From Streptomyces humicola (GTDB taxonomy: Bacteria > Actinomycetota > Actinomycetes > Streptomycetales > Streptomycetaceae): a DNA stretch of 64,000 nucleotides. Where the stretch lies: the NCBI RefSeq assembly GCF_024436035.1, contig NZ_JANFNG010000003.1, positions 62,001 to 126,000 of the forward strand. Reading direction: 5' to 3'. Below are positions 42,150-50,285 of the stretch, one piece after another; within the stretch, counting starts at the first letter, position 1, and every line of letters starts with the position of its first letter. Under the pieces are notes generated by a model. That model had not been told where the DNA came from and ran no database searches. It was given only the letters and a program-made list of their open reading frames with translations. Made by a program: the position numbers and the translations under genes.

Positions 42150-42943
42150 GGTTGCTGGAAGCCGTAGCTGCGCAGGATCTGCTGCCCCTGTGCGGAGGAG
42201 AGGAACGCCACGAAGGAGGCGGCGGCCGAAGCGTCCTTGGAGGTGTTGAGGGTGGCTGCGGGGTAGGAGGCGATGGCGTTCTGCGCGTCGGGGATGGTGA
42301 CGGTGGCGACCTTGCCCTTGGCCGACTCCGCGTCGGTGATGTAGACGATTCCGGCGTCGGCCTCGCCGAGCTCCACCTTGGTCAGCACGGCGCGAACGTT
42401 GGTCTCCAGCGACACCGGCTTGACGTTGAGGTGCTGCTCCTGCAGCACCTTCGCGCCGTAGTTGCCGACCGGCACCTGCGGGGCGGCCAGGTCGACCTTC
42501 AGACCCGGCTTGGCGAGGTCGGCGAGACTGGTGATCTTCTTCGGGTTGCCGGGGGCGGTGACGATGGTCAGCCGGTTCTTGGCGATGATCGTCGGGGTAC
42601 GGGTGTCGCTCTTGAGGCCGTCCATCGTCTTGGTGTCGGCGGTGACGAGGACGTCGGCGGGCGCGCCCTGGCCGACCTGCGCGGCCAGCTCCTGCGAGCC
42701 GGCGTAGGAGAACTTGATGGTGGTGCCGGGGTGGGCCTTCTCGTAGGCCTTGCCCTCGGCGTTGAAGACATCGGTGAGCGAGGCGGCGGCCAGCACGGTC
42801 AGGCTCGCCGGCTTGCTGCTGCCGGTGGAGGAGGAGCTGGTCGCCGCCGACTTGCTGCCACCGCAGGCGGCGAGCGGGATGGCGAGGGCGGCGGCCAGCA
42901 GCGGCAGAGCCAGCTTCCGGCGGCGGGGCATGTGGCGGGGCAT
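42146..42943 (-). CDS. modA: Molybdate-binding lipoprotein ModA
   Basis: The 265-residue protein has a lipoprotein signal with the modified Cys at 27 (Leu-Ala-Ala-Cys). The ModA pattern follows: Leu-Thr-Val-Leu-Ala-Ala-Ala-Ser-Leu, Ala-Asp-Val-Leu-Val-Thr-Ala-Asp, Gly-Glu-Ala-Asp-Ala-Gly-Ile-Val-Tyr and Tyr-Pro-Ala. It binds molybdate outside the membrane for ModBC. It has a GGAG site at 8 nt and overlaps the permease start by 4 bases. The upstream gene is a Mop-domain regulator, so the three form one operon. Confidence 0.93.
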   Translation of the reverse strand: MPRHMPRRRKLALPLLAAALAIPLAACGGSKSAATSSSSTGSSKPASLTVLAAASLTDVFNAEGKAYEKAHPGTTIKFSYAGSQELAAQVGQGAPADVLVTADTKTMDGLKSDTRTPTIIAKNRLTIVTAPGNPKKITSLADLAKPGLKVDLAAPQVPVGNYGAKVLQEQHLNVKPVSLETNVRAVLTKVELGEADAGIVYITDAESAKGKVATVTIPDAQNAIASYPAATLNTSKDASAAASFVAFLSSAQGQQILRSYGFQQP

Positions 42944-42974
42944 CGTGTCACTCCAGGCGCTAGGGCGCGGTCGT

Positions 42975-43373
42975 TCAGGCGCGGTCGATATGGACGTTGG
43001 TGGACTTCACGCGGGCCACGGCCTCCATGCCGACTTCGAAGCCCAGCTCTTCTACGGCTTCGCGGGTGAGGAGGGAAACGAGGCGGTGCGGCCCGGCCTG
43101 GATCTCGACCTGGGCCGCGACGTCCCCGAGCTTGACGGCGGTGATGATGCCGGGGAACGCGTTACGGGCGGAGGTGTACGGGCCGTCGGCCTCCTCGGCA
43201 CTCGCCTCCTCGGCGAGCGTCACGGAGAACGCGGCCAAGTCCCGGCCGTCGATCAGCCGTTTGCCGGACTCGTCCCGATGGGTCGGGATCCGTCCCGCGT
43301 CCGCCCAGCGGCGCGCGGTGTCCGGGCTGACGCCGAGCAGTCGCGCTGCCCGGCCGATGGTGTAGGACCGCAT
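42975..43373 (-). CDS. MerR-like HTH protein with Mop (TOBE) domain, ModE-like
   Basis: The 132-residue protein combines an N-terminal excisionase/MerR-type HTH (Tyr-Thr-Ile-Gly-Arg-Ala-Ala-Arg-Leu-Leu-Gly-Val-Ser-Pro-Asp-Thr-Ala-Arg-Arg-Trp) with a C-terminal Mop domain (Ser-Ala-Arg-Asn-Ala-Phe-Pro-Gly-Ile-Ile and Ile-Gln-Ala-Gly-Pro-His-Arg-Leu-Val-Ser-Leu-Leu-Thr). It therefore should sense molybdate and regulate the operon. ATG 43373 is leaderless by pattern: TAACGT (43381-43386) and TTGCAG (43405-43410) lie 18 bases apart on the minus strand. It begins the mod operon. Confidence 0.82.
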   Translation of the reverse strand: MRSYTIGRAARLLGVSPDTARRWADAGRIPTHRDESGKRLIDGRDLAAFSVTLAEEASAEEADGPYTSARNAFPGIITAVKLGDVAAQVEIQAGPHRLVSLLTREAVEELGFEVGMEAVARVKSTNVHIDRA

Positions 43374-43380
43374 GTGCGGC

Positions 43381-43410
43381 ACGTTAGAGCTGCAGGGACC
43401 GCATCTGCAA
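43381..43410 (-). promoter_or_regulatory. Promoter of the molybdate operon
   Basis: On the minus strand TTGCAG (43405-43410) and TAACGT (43381-43386) are separated by 18 bases, and the -10 ends 7 nt before the ATG, so the transcript is leaderless. An inverted repeat CCGCATCT (43399-43406) / AGATGCGG (43435-43442) with a 28-nt gap overlaps the -35 and could be a site for the adjacent Mop-domain regulator. Confidence 0.6.
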
Positions 43411-43466
43411 GAAAATTCGGTCGATGAGACTGGTAGATGCGGGCGTGGCTGTAGCTTCCTCCGATG

Positions 43467-46259
43467 CTAGAGGGAGCCCTTCTTCGTGAGATACGTGAAG
43501 GAGGCCCACCCGGGCAGCACGGGCACCCAGAAGGTCAGCAGCCGGTACAGCAGCGTCGCCGACAACGCGGTGGAGGCGGGCAGCCCCGCGAGGGTGAGGG
43601 CACCGGCGATCGCGGCCTCGATCGGGCCGACACCGCCCGGCGTGGGGATCGCCGAACCCGCCGCGTTGGCGACGAGGAAGACGACGGCGATGGTCGCGAA
43701 GCTGAGCGACTGCCCGAACGCCCGCACCGAGGTGTCGAGGCAGGCCATGAACGCCAGATTGAGCAGCAGGATGCCGCTGATGCCGCTGATCAGTTTCGTC
43801 GGACGCTGCAGCAGATCGAGCATGCGGGGCACGACACCGGCGAACAGCGCCCGCACCCGCGTGACGACGAACCTGCGCAGCTGCGGTACGGCGGCGACGA
43901 CCAGCACCAGCACGGCCGCGGTCAGCAGCCCGCCGATCACCGCCCTGGACGGCGAGAGCGACGGCGTGTGCTGCGTGCCCGTGACGTAACCGAAGGCCAG
44001 CAGCAGGGTGAGGTGGCTGCACGCCGTGGCCAGCTGCGAGGCGCCGACACTGGCGACGGCGAGGCCGGGACGCACCTTGTTGCGCTGCAGGAAGCGGGTG
44101 TTGAGCGCGACACCGCCGATCGCGGCGGGCGCGACGAGTTTCACGAACGAGCCGGCGATCTGCGCCATCACCGCGCGCCAGAACGGCACTTTCTCGGGGA
44201 CGAACCCGAGCAGGCTCATCGCCGCCGCAATGTAGGTGAGCGCGGCGAAGGCGAGCGCGGCCACCACCCAGAGCCAGTGGGCCTGGTGGACCATGGCGCC
44301 CAGTTTGATCGTGATGAGCTGGGAGAGCAGGTAGTACGCGGCGATGACGCCCGCGATCAGGCTGACCAGGGTGCGGCCCCTGATCCGTTCCAGCCGAGCG
44401 GGGACGGCCGGGGCCTGCGGTCTGATCAACAGCACCTGGCGGCGGATCTGGGCGAGCATGTCGTCCTCGTGGGCCTGCTCCACGGCCTCGTCGAGAGCCC
44501 GCTTCTCGGCGTCCTTCTGGGCCTTGGCCTCCGCCTTGCTGGCCTTGCGGTCCTTTGCGTCGTCCGTGTCACCGGCGGACGAGGACTTGCGGGCGTGGAA
44601 GGCGGCGAGCACCGCCTCGCGTTCGCGTTCCGCCCGCTCCTTGGCGAGCCTGCGGAGCGTGGCGCGGGTCGAACGGCTCAGCGCGATCGGCTGCAGCAGG
44701 GGGAGGCTGTCGGCGACCGCGTCGGTGCCGAGGACGCGCAGCGCCGAGGCGACCGAGCGCTCGGCGCCTGCACGCAGCGCGAACGTGGTCAGCAGCTGGG
44801 CGATGTCCATCCGCAGGACGATGTCGCCCGCGGCGATCTCCCCGCTGCGCAGGTCGGTGACGTAGAGCGTGCCGGAACGATCCACCAGGAGCGACTCGCC
44901 GGTCAGCCGGCGGTGGGCGATGCGCCGCGACTGCAGCGCCTTGACCTGCTCCCAGGCGGCGTCGAGCACGTCGTCGGTGATGTCGTCGTCGGTGAGGGAG
45001 TCGAGCGTGCGGCCGTCGATGTGCTCGTAGACGAGCATCACCGCGTCCGGGCCGAGCTCGGAGGTGGCGATCAGCTTGGGGGCATGCGCTCCGGCGGAGA
45101 TCGCGGCGTAGGCGAGCAGCGCCTCCTGCTCCAGCGCCTGGCGCAGCGACTGCAGGCTGCGGCGCTCGGTGATGCCGCGCAGCTGCATCCGCCGCCAGAC
45201 CCGGTAGAAGAAGCCGTGCGCCTGCTGCTCGCGGTCGACGACCGTGATGTCGAGCGGTGGCCCGTCCTCCAGGGTGACCAGATAGCGGCGGCCGCGTTCG
45301 GAGTCCGATGGTTCGACGCCGTCGTCGAGGCGCTGGGCCGTGAGCGGCGCGAAGCCGACGCGGCGCAGCCCGGCGAGAAGGGTGCGGCCGGTGGGCCGCA
45401 CGTTGGGCGAGCCGACCGTGTAGACGGTGCCGTATGCCACCGTCCAGCCGATCAGCACGGTCACCAGGATCGAGAACGGCGTGGTGTAGCCGCCGACGAG
45501 CACCGCGAAGGCGTCGAGGACGAGCACGCACCACAAGGCGATGCGCCAGCGCGGGCGCCGTGCCATGCCGACGGCCGTCATGTATGCGATGACGGGCGCG
45601 AGATACCCGTGCACGGGATCGGTGATTCCGCCGCTCGGCGCGGTACGCGTGAGCGCGTCGCGGATCGCGGCGGGGGCGGAGCCGGTCACCCACAGATCGC
45701 CGGCGAGGGACACGCCGTGCGCGAGGACGGCCGCGAGCACACCGTCGGCGACGCGCAGCCCGTCCCTCTTGATCAGCCGCTCGACCGCGAACGCGACCGG
45801 GACGATCAGGACGGCGACGCTCGCGGTGAAGCCGGCGAAGCTGATCAGGAAATTGGGGGCGTTGTTGGTGCCGCGTGAGATGTCCTGCTCGACACCGGTG
45901 GTGGTGCCGTGCGCGAAACCGGCGATGCCGAGCACCACGGCAATCCCCACGATTCCCATGAGGAAGCGCAGCAGGTCCACCGGCCGGTGCACGCGCGCGG
46001 CCAGCAGCGGCTCGTCGCCCGCGACCTCGTCGACGTGCGCCACGTGCTCGCCGTGCGGCTCCGGCGGGGTGCGGTCGTCGTCGCCCGGGGGATCAGGGGG
46101 ATCGGTGGAGGGGGTCGGCGAGGCGGGCTCGGGCGCGGGCTCGGACACGGACCCGGGGGCGGGCTCGGGCCCGGTTGCGGGCATGCCCGAGGCATCGCGC
46201 AGCGCATCACTTTGCTCCGCGCTCATCTCTCCCGCCGTCGCATCTTGATCTCGTATCAC
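43467..46259 (-). CDS. Large flippase-like (LPG-synthase TM/YbhN) protein with pseudokinase-like domain
   Basis: The 930-residue protein has a disordered acidic Pro-rich N terminus (1-90) and about six membrane helices (about 95-285). A cytoplasmic domain of kinase-like appearance spans about 325-560. A Lys/Ala/Asp linker and a C-terminal polytopic domain (about 635-925) of the UPF0104/YbhN family, which includes glycosyl-1-phosphate flippase-like proteins, follow. In the kinase-like part the catalytic-loop analogue reads His449-Arg-Arg-Leu-Thr-Gly-Glu-Ser456, without the usual Asp and Asn, and the DFG analogue reads Asp-Leu-Arg. GTG 46259 was used; an ATG at codon 12 is possible. Confidence 0.8.
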   Translation of the reverse strand: MIRDQDATAGEMSAEQSDALRDASGMPATGPEPAPGSVSEPAPEPASPTPSTDPPDPPGDDDRTPPEPHGEHVAHVDEVAGDEPLLAARVHRPVDLLRFLMGIVGIAVVLGIAGFAHGTTTGVEQDISRGTNNAPNFLISFAGFTASVAVLIVPVAFAVERLIKRDGLRVADGVLAAVLAHGVSLAGDLWVTGSAPAAIRDALTRTAPSGGITDPVHGYLAPVIAYMTAVGMARRPRWRIALWCVLVLDAFAVLVGGYTTPFSILVTVLIGWTVAYGTVYTVGSPNVRPTGRTLLAGLRRVGFAPLTAQRLDDGVEPSDSERGRRYLVTLEDGPPLDITVVDREQQAHGFFYRVWRRMQLRGITERRSLQSLRQALEQEALLAYAAISAGAHAPKLIATSELGPDAVMLVYEHIDGRTLDSLTDDDITDDVLDAAWEQVKALQSRRIAHRRLTGESLLVDRSGTLYVTDLRSGEIAAGDIVLRMDIAQLLTTFALRAGAERSVASALRVLGTDAVADSLPLLQPIALSRSTRATLRRLAKERAEREREAVLAAFHARKSSSAGDTDDAKDRKASKAEAKAQKDAEKRALDEAVEQAHEDDMLAQIRRQVLLIRPQAPAVPARLERIRGRTLVSLIAGVIAAYYLLSQLITIKLGAMVHQAHWLWVVAALAFAALTYIAAAMSLLGFVPEKVPFWRAVMAQIAGSFVKLVAPAAIGGVALNTRFLQRNKVRPGLAVASVGASQLATACSHLTLLLAFGYVTGTQHTPSLSPSRAVIGGLLTAAVLVLVVAAVPQLRRFVVTRVRALFAGVVPRMLDLLQRPTKLISGISGILLLNLAFMACLDTSVRAFGQSLSFATIAVVFLVANAAGSAIPTPGGVGPIEAAIAGALTLAGLPASTALSATLLYRLLTFWVPVLPGWASFTYLTKKGSL

Positions 46260-46387
46260 CAGTCACCGCCCGGACGATGGTGGCATGGCCGATCCCCGTA
46301 CGGGGGCATGAGGGTGCATTTCGGGGTGGTGAACGCCGGATGATATGCGCCCCTGCACCCCGCGGGACGTGCGGCAGGATGGCCTCG

Positions 46388-46789
46388 ATGACTGAGGCTG
46401 CGATGACTGAGAACAGCAAGATCCCCGAGTATGCGGAGCGGGTGCTGCACGTCGCCGAGCTGATTCCGCGCGGCCGCGTGATGACCTACGGCGACGTCGC
46501 GGAGTGGCTGGAGGAAGGCGGTCCCCGTCAGGTGGGCCGGGTGATGGCGCTGTACGGGGGCGCCGTGCCCTGGTGGCGCGTGGTGCGCTCGGACGGTGTG
46601 CTGCTGCCCGGCCACGAGCAGCGCGCGCTGGCGCACTACCGGGAGGAGGGTACCCCGCTGCGCGGCGCCTCCCGGGCGGCGCAGGGCCACATCCCGCGTG
46701 TGGACATGGCGCGGGCCCGCTGGGACGGCCCGGTCGGCGACGAACCGGCTGACGAACCGGGCTACGAACCTTGGGACGGCGACGGATGA
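46388..46789 (+). CDS. Alkyltransferase-like (ATL) DNA repair protein
   Basis: The 133-residue protein belongs to the O6-alkylguanine-DNA methyltransferase fold: Tyr-Gly-Asp-Val-Ala-Glu-Trp, Gly-Gly-Pro-Arg-Gln-Val-Gly-Arg-Val-Met and Val-Pro-Trp-Trp-Arg-Val-Val. The active Cys of Pro-Cys-His-Arg is replaced by Trp62 and the His by Trp63, so it cannot transfer alkyl groups. As an ATL it flags lesions for nucleotide excision repair. ATG 46388 was chosen because a CAGGAT hexamer lies 7 nt upstream; ATG 46403 is an alternative. It lies beside adnA. Confidence 0.85.
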   Translation: MTEAAMTENSKIPEYAERVLHVAELIPRGRVMTYGDVAEWLEEGGPRQVGRVMALYGGAVPWWRVVRSDGVLLPGHEQRALAHYREEGTPLRGASRAAQGHIPRVDMARARWDGPVGDEPADEPGYEPWDGDG

Positions 46790-46960
46790 CCTGCACCTCA
46801 CACCATCCAGCTTCCGCCATCCGGGGCCCAAGCATGCTCCGGGCGGCCCATACCGCCCGTAAGGCGTAATCCGTTCGCGAATGGTCGACCCGCCTGCGGC
46901 CCGCATGCGGCGTGGCGTACCGTCGGCACCCGAACGGAACTCACGGAACCCCCGAACCAC

Positions 46961-49900
46961 GTGACATCCTCCATCTCGTCCGTCCCGACCGTGCCCGCAC
47001 CGCCCGTGGCCACGGGCGGTTACCGCCTGCTGCGCACACCGCCGGCCCCCCCGGTGCCCCCTGATCTGGACGCCCGCCAACGCGCTGTGGTTGAGCACGC
47101 GAACGGGCCGCTTCTCGTGCTCGCCGGGCCCGGCACCGGCAAGACCACCACCCTCGTCGAGGCGGTCGCCGAGCGCGTGCGCCAGGGGGCCGACCCGGCG
47201 CGCCTCCTCGTCCTCACCTTCAGCCGCAGGGCCGCGCTCGAACTGCGCGACCGGATGACGGCCCGCCTGACCGGGACACAGGCGCAGGCGCAGGCCCCGC
47301 AGGCGACGACGTTCCACTCCTTCTGCTACGCCCTCGTCCGCGCTCACCAGGAACCCGAGCTGTTCGCCGACCCGCTGCGGCTGCTGTCGGGACCGGAGCA
47401 GGACGTCGTCGTGCGTGAGCTGCTGGCCGGCCACAGCGAGGGTCTCGGCTCGGTGCGCTGGCCCGACGAGCTGCGGGCCTGCCTGACCACCCGTGGCTTC
47501 GCCGACGAGGTGCGGGCCGTGCTCGCCCGCAGCCGTGAGCTGGGCCTCGGCCCCAATGAGCTCGCCGCCTTCGCCGAGCGGGCCGGACGCCCGGACTGGC
47601 GGGCCGCGGCCGGTTTCCTCGCCGAGTATCTCGACAACCTGGACGCGCAGGGCGTCGTCGACTACGCGGAACTCGTGCACCGCGCCGTGCTCCTCGCCGG
47701 GCGCCCCGAGGTCGCGGCCCGCCTCGCCACTGCCTACGAGGCGGTCTTCGTCGACGAATATCAGGACGCCGACTCCGCCCAGATCCGGCTGTTGCACGCG
47801 CTCGCCGGCTCCGGCCGTACCCTCGTCGCCTTCGGCGACCCCGACCAGTCGATCTACGCCTTCCGTGGCGCCGACGTCGGCGGCATCCTCGGCTTCCCGC
47901 ACGACTTCCCGCGCGCCGACGGCCGCCCCGCCCCCGTCGAGGTGCTGCGGGTCAGCCGCCGCTCCGGGGCCGGGCTGCTCGCCGCGACCCGGCTGATCAC
48001 GCGCCGGATGCCGCTGGGCCGGCTGCCCGCCGAGGCGGTACGCGCGCACCGCGACCTGACCGCCGTGCGGGACGGCGGCCGCGTCGAGGTGCTCACCTAC
48101 CCGACGCCGGGCGCCGAGACCGAGAACATCGCCGACATCCTGCGCCGGGCGCATCTGGAGGACGGGGTGCCCTGGAGCGGGATGGCCGTCCTCGTGCGCG
48201 CCGGCGCGCGCTCCATTCCCGGCCTGCGCCGGGCGCTGACCAATGCCGGTGTACCGGTCGAGATCGACGGCGACGACCTCCCGCTGCGCGAGGAACCCGC
48301 CGTCGCGCCGCTGCTCCTCGCCCTGCGCGCCGCCGCGCAGGCGGCACTGCGCCCCGACGAGGCCGCGGACACGCCCGCCGCGCTCCCCGTCGACGAAGCC
48401 CTCACGCTGCTCTCCTCGCCGCTGGGCGGAACGGACGCCACCGACCTGCGCCGTCTCGGCCGTGCCCTGCGCGACGAGGAGCGGGGCGCGGGGGTCACCG
48501 TGCCCCGGCCCTCCGACGTCCTGCTCGCCGAGGCGCTGGCCGAGCCGGGACGGCTCGTCGCCCACGATCCGTCGTACGCCCGTGGTGCCCAGCGGCTCGG
48601 GCTGCTGCTGCAACGCGCCCGCACCGTGCTCGCCGACGGCGGCACCGCGGAACAGGCGCTGTGGGAGCTGTGGGACGGCACGTCGTGGCCGCAGCGCCTG
48701 GAACGCGCGGCAGCCCGCGGAGGCGCGGCCGGCCGCAACGCCGACCGCGACCTCGACGCCGTCTGCGCGCTGTTCGAGACGGCGGCCCGCGCCGAGCGTT
48801 CGGGCGGGCGCGGGGCCCTCAACTTCCTCGACGAGCTCGCGGCCCAGGACATCGCCGCCGATGTCCTCAGCCGCCGCACGGCCCGCCTCGAGGCCGTGCG
48901 GCTGATGACGGCCCACCGCTCCAAGGGGCTCGAATGGCGGCTGGTCGTCGTCGCCGGGGTGCAGGAGGGGCTGTGGCCGGATCTGCGCCGCCGCGGCTCG
49001 CTCCTGGAAGCGGACAGGATCGGAGGCGACGGCCTCGCCGAGCCGCTGCCCGCGGGCGCCCTGCTCGCCGAGGAGCGGCGGCTGTTCTACGTCGCCGCGA
49101 CCCGCGCCAGGGAGCGGCTCGTCGTCACCGCGGTCAAGGCACCGGCGGACGACGGTGACCAGCCCTCCCGTTTCCTCACCGAACTCGGCGTCGAGCCACG
49201 GGACGTGACGCACCGCCCCCGCCGCCCGCTCGCCGTCTCCGCGCTCGTCGCCGAGCTCCGCGCCACCACCGTCGACCCGCAGGCCTCGCCCGCGCTGCGC
49301 AAGGCGGCCGCCGAGCGCCTCGCGCGCTTTGCCGCGCTGCGCGACGAGGAGGGGCAACCCCTCGTGCCGGCCGCGCACCCGCGCCGCTGGTGGGGCCTTG
49401 ACGAGCCGACCCGGTCGCAGATCCCGCTGCGCGACCGCGAACGCCCAGTGACCCTGTCCGGCAGCGCGCTCGACCAGCTCGTCAACAGGTGTGCGCTGCA
49501 ATGGTTCCTGGGGCGTGAGGTCAAGGCGGACGAGCTGCCCACCGCCGCCCAGGGATTCGGCAACGTGGTGCACGTCCTCGCCGACGAGGTCGCCTCCGGC
49601 CGCACGGCGGCCGAACTCGACGTGCTCATGGCCCGGTTGGACTCCGTCTGGGACGCACTCGCCTTCGACGCGCCGTGGAAGTCGCGGCAGGAGCGCGAGC
49701 AGGCGCGCGCCGCACTGGAACGTTTCCTGCGCTGGCACGTCCTGGAACGCGGCCGCGAGGTGGCGGGCACGGAGCACGGCTTCGACGTGACGCTGGCAGC
49801 GGGCGAGTACGAGGTACGGATCCGGGGCAGCATGGACCGCGTCGAACGGGACGCGGAGGGCAACGCCTACGTCGTCGACTTCAAGACCGGCAAGGGCGCC

Positions 49901-50245
49901 CCCACCGCCGCGGAGGTCGCCGGCCATCCCCAGCTCGCGGTCTACCAGCTGGCGGTGGCCGAGGGCGCGGTGGACGACGCCTTCGACGGCCGGCGCCCCC
50001 GCCCGGGCGGCGCGGAGCTCGTCCAGCTTCGCCAGGGTGCCCCCAAACGGGACGGCGGCGATGCGCTGCCGAAGGTGCAGGCACAACCGGCGCTCGACGG
50101 CGACTGGGTGGGCGAGCTGTTGACGACGGCGGCGGCCAAGGTCCTGGACGAACGCTTCACGCCCACCCCCGGCCGGCACTGTACGACCTGCGCCTTCCGC
50201 AGCAGCTGCAGTGCCCGGCCCGAAGGCCGTCACGTCATCGAGTGA
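46961..50245 (+). CDS. adnA: AdnA-like helicase-nuclease (UvrD + RecB domains)
   Basis: The 1094-residue protein has a UvrD-type motor (Walker A Gly-Pro-Gly-Thr-Gly-Lys-Thr-Thr at 56-63, Asp-Glu-Tyr-Gln near 267) and a C-terminal RecB-type nuclease (Gly-Ser-Met-Asp-Arg ... Val-Val-Asp-Phe-Lys-Thr-Gly). Cys residues at about 846 and in Cys-Thr-Thr-Cys-Ala-Phe-Arg-Ser-Ser-Cys near 1070-1079 fit an Fe-S cluster clamping the nuclease. With the next gene it matches the AdnAB double-strand break resection machine. The start is GTG with a weak upstream site. Confidence 0.85.
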   Translation: MTSSISSVPTVPAPPVATGGYRLLRTPPAPPVPPDLDARQRAVVEHANGPLLVLAGPGTGKTTTLVEAVAERVRQGADPARLLVLTFSRRAALELRDRMTARLTGTQAQAQAPQATTFHSFCYALVRAHQEPELFADPLRLLSGPEQDVVVRELLAGHSEGLGSVRWPDELRACLTTRGFADEVRAVLARSRELGLGPNELAAFAERAGRPDWRAAAGFLAEYLDNLDAQGVVDYAELVHRAVLLAGRPEVAARLATAYEAVFVDEYQDADSAQIRLLHALAGSGRTLVAFGDPDQSIYAFRGADVGGILGFPHDFPRADGRPAPVEVLRVSRRSGAGLLAATRLITRRMPLGRLPAEAVRAHRDLTAVRDGGRVEVLTYPTPGAETENIADILRRAHLEDGVPWSGMAVLVRAGARSIPGLRRALTNAGVPVEIDGDDLPLREEPAVAPLLLALRAAAQAALRPDEAADTPAALPVDEALTLLSSPLGGTDATDLRRLGRALRDEERGAGVTVPRPSDVLLAEALAEPGRLVAHDPSYARGAQRLGLLLQRARTVLADGGTAEQALWELWDGTSWPQRLERAAARGGAAGRNADRDLDAVCALFETAARAERSGGRGALNFLDELAAQDIAADVLSRRTARLEAVRLMTAHRSKGLEWRLVVVAGVQEGLWPDLRRRGSLLEADRIGGDGLAEPLPAGALLAEERRLFYVAATRARERLVVTAVKAPADDGDQPSRFLTELGVEPRDVTHRPRRPLAVSALVAELRATTVDPQASPALRKAAAERLARFAALRDEEGQPLVPAAHPRRWWGLDEPTRSQIPLRDRERPVTLSGSALDQLVNRCALQWFLGREVKADELPTAAQGFGNVVHVLADEVASGRTAAELDVLMARLDSVWDALAFDAPWKSRQEREQARAALERFLRWHVLERGREVAGTEHGFDVTLAAGEYEVRIRGSMDRVERDAEGNAYVVDFKTGKGAPTAAEVAGHPQLAVYQLAVAEGAVDDAFDGRRPRPGGAELVQLRQGAPKRDGGDALPKVQAQPALDGDWVGELLTTAAAKVLDERFTPTPGRHCTTCAFRSSCSARPEGRHVIE

Positions 50246-50255
50246 GACGGCCGCG

Positions 50256-50278
50256 CTGTCAGTGGTGCCCGATAGCCT
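50256..50278 (+). promoter_or_regulatory. PafBC/RecA-NDp-like DNA-damage promoter of adnB
   Basis: CTGTCAGTG (50256-50264), 8 bases, then TAGCCT (50273-50278) match the mycobacterial RecA-NDp/PafBC motif (TTGTCAGTG-N8-TANNNT) except the first base. The -10 ends 7 nt before the adnB start, so the transcript is leaderless. The motif lies inside the end of and just after adnA (stop at 50245). Confidence 0.6.
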
Positions 50279-50285
50279 CACTCGG

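Noticed and set aside
42944-42974. A molybdenum cofactor riboswitch before modA
   Set aside because: Only 31 nt separate modA from the regulator gene, and the operon transcript appears leaderless.
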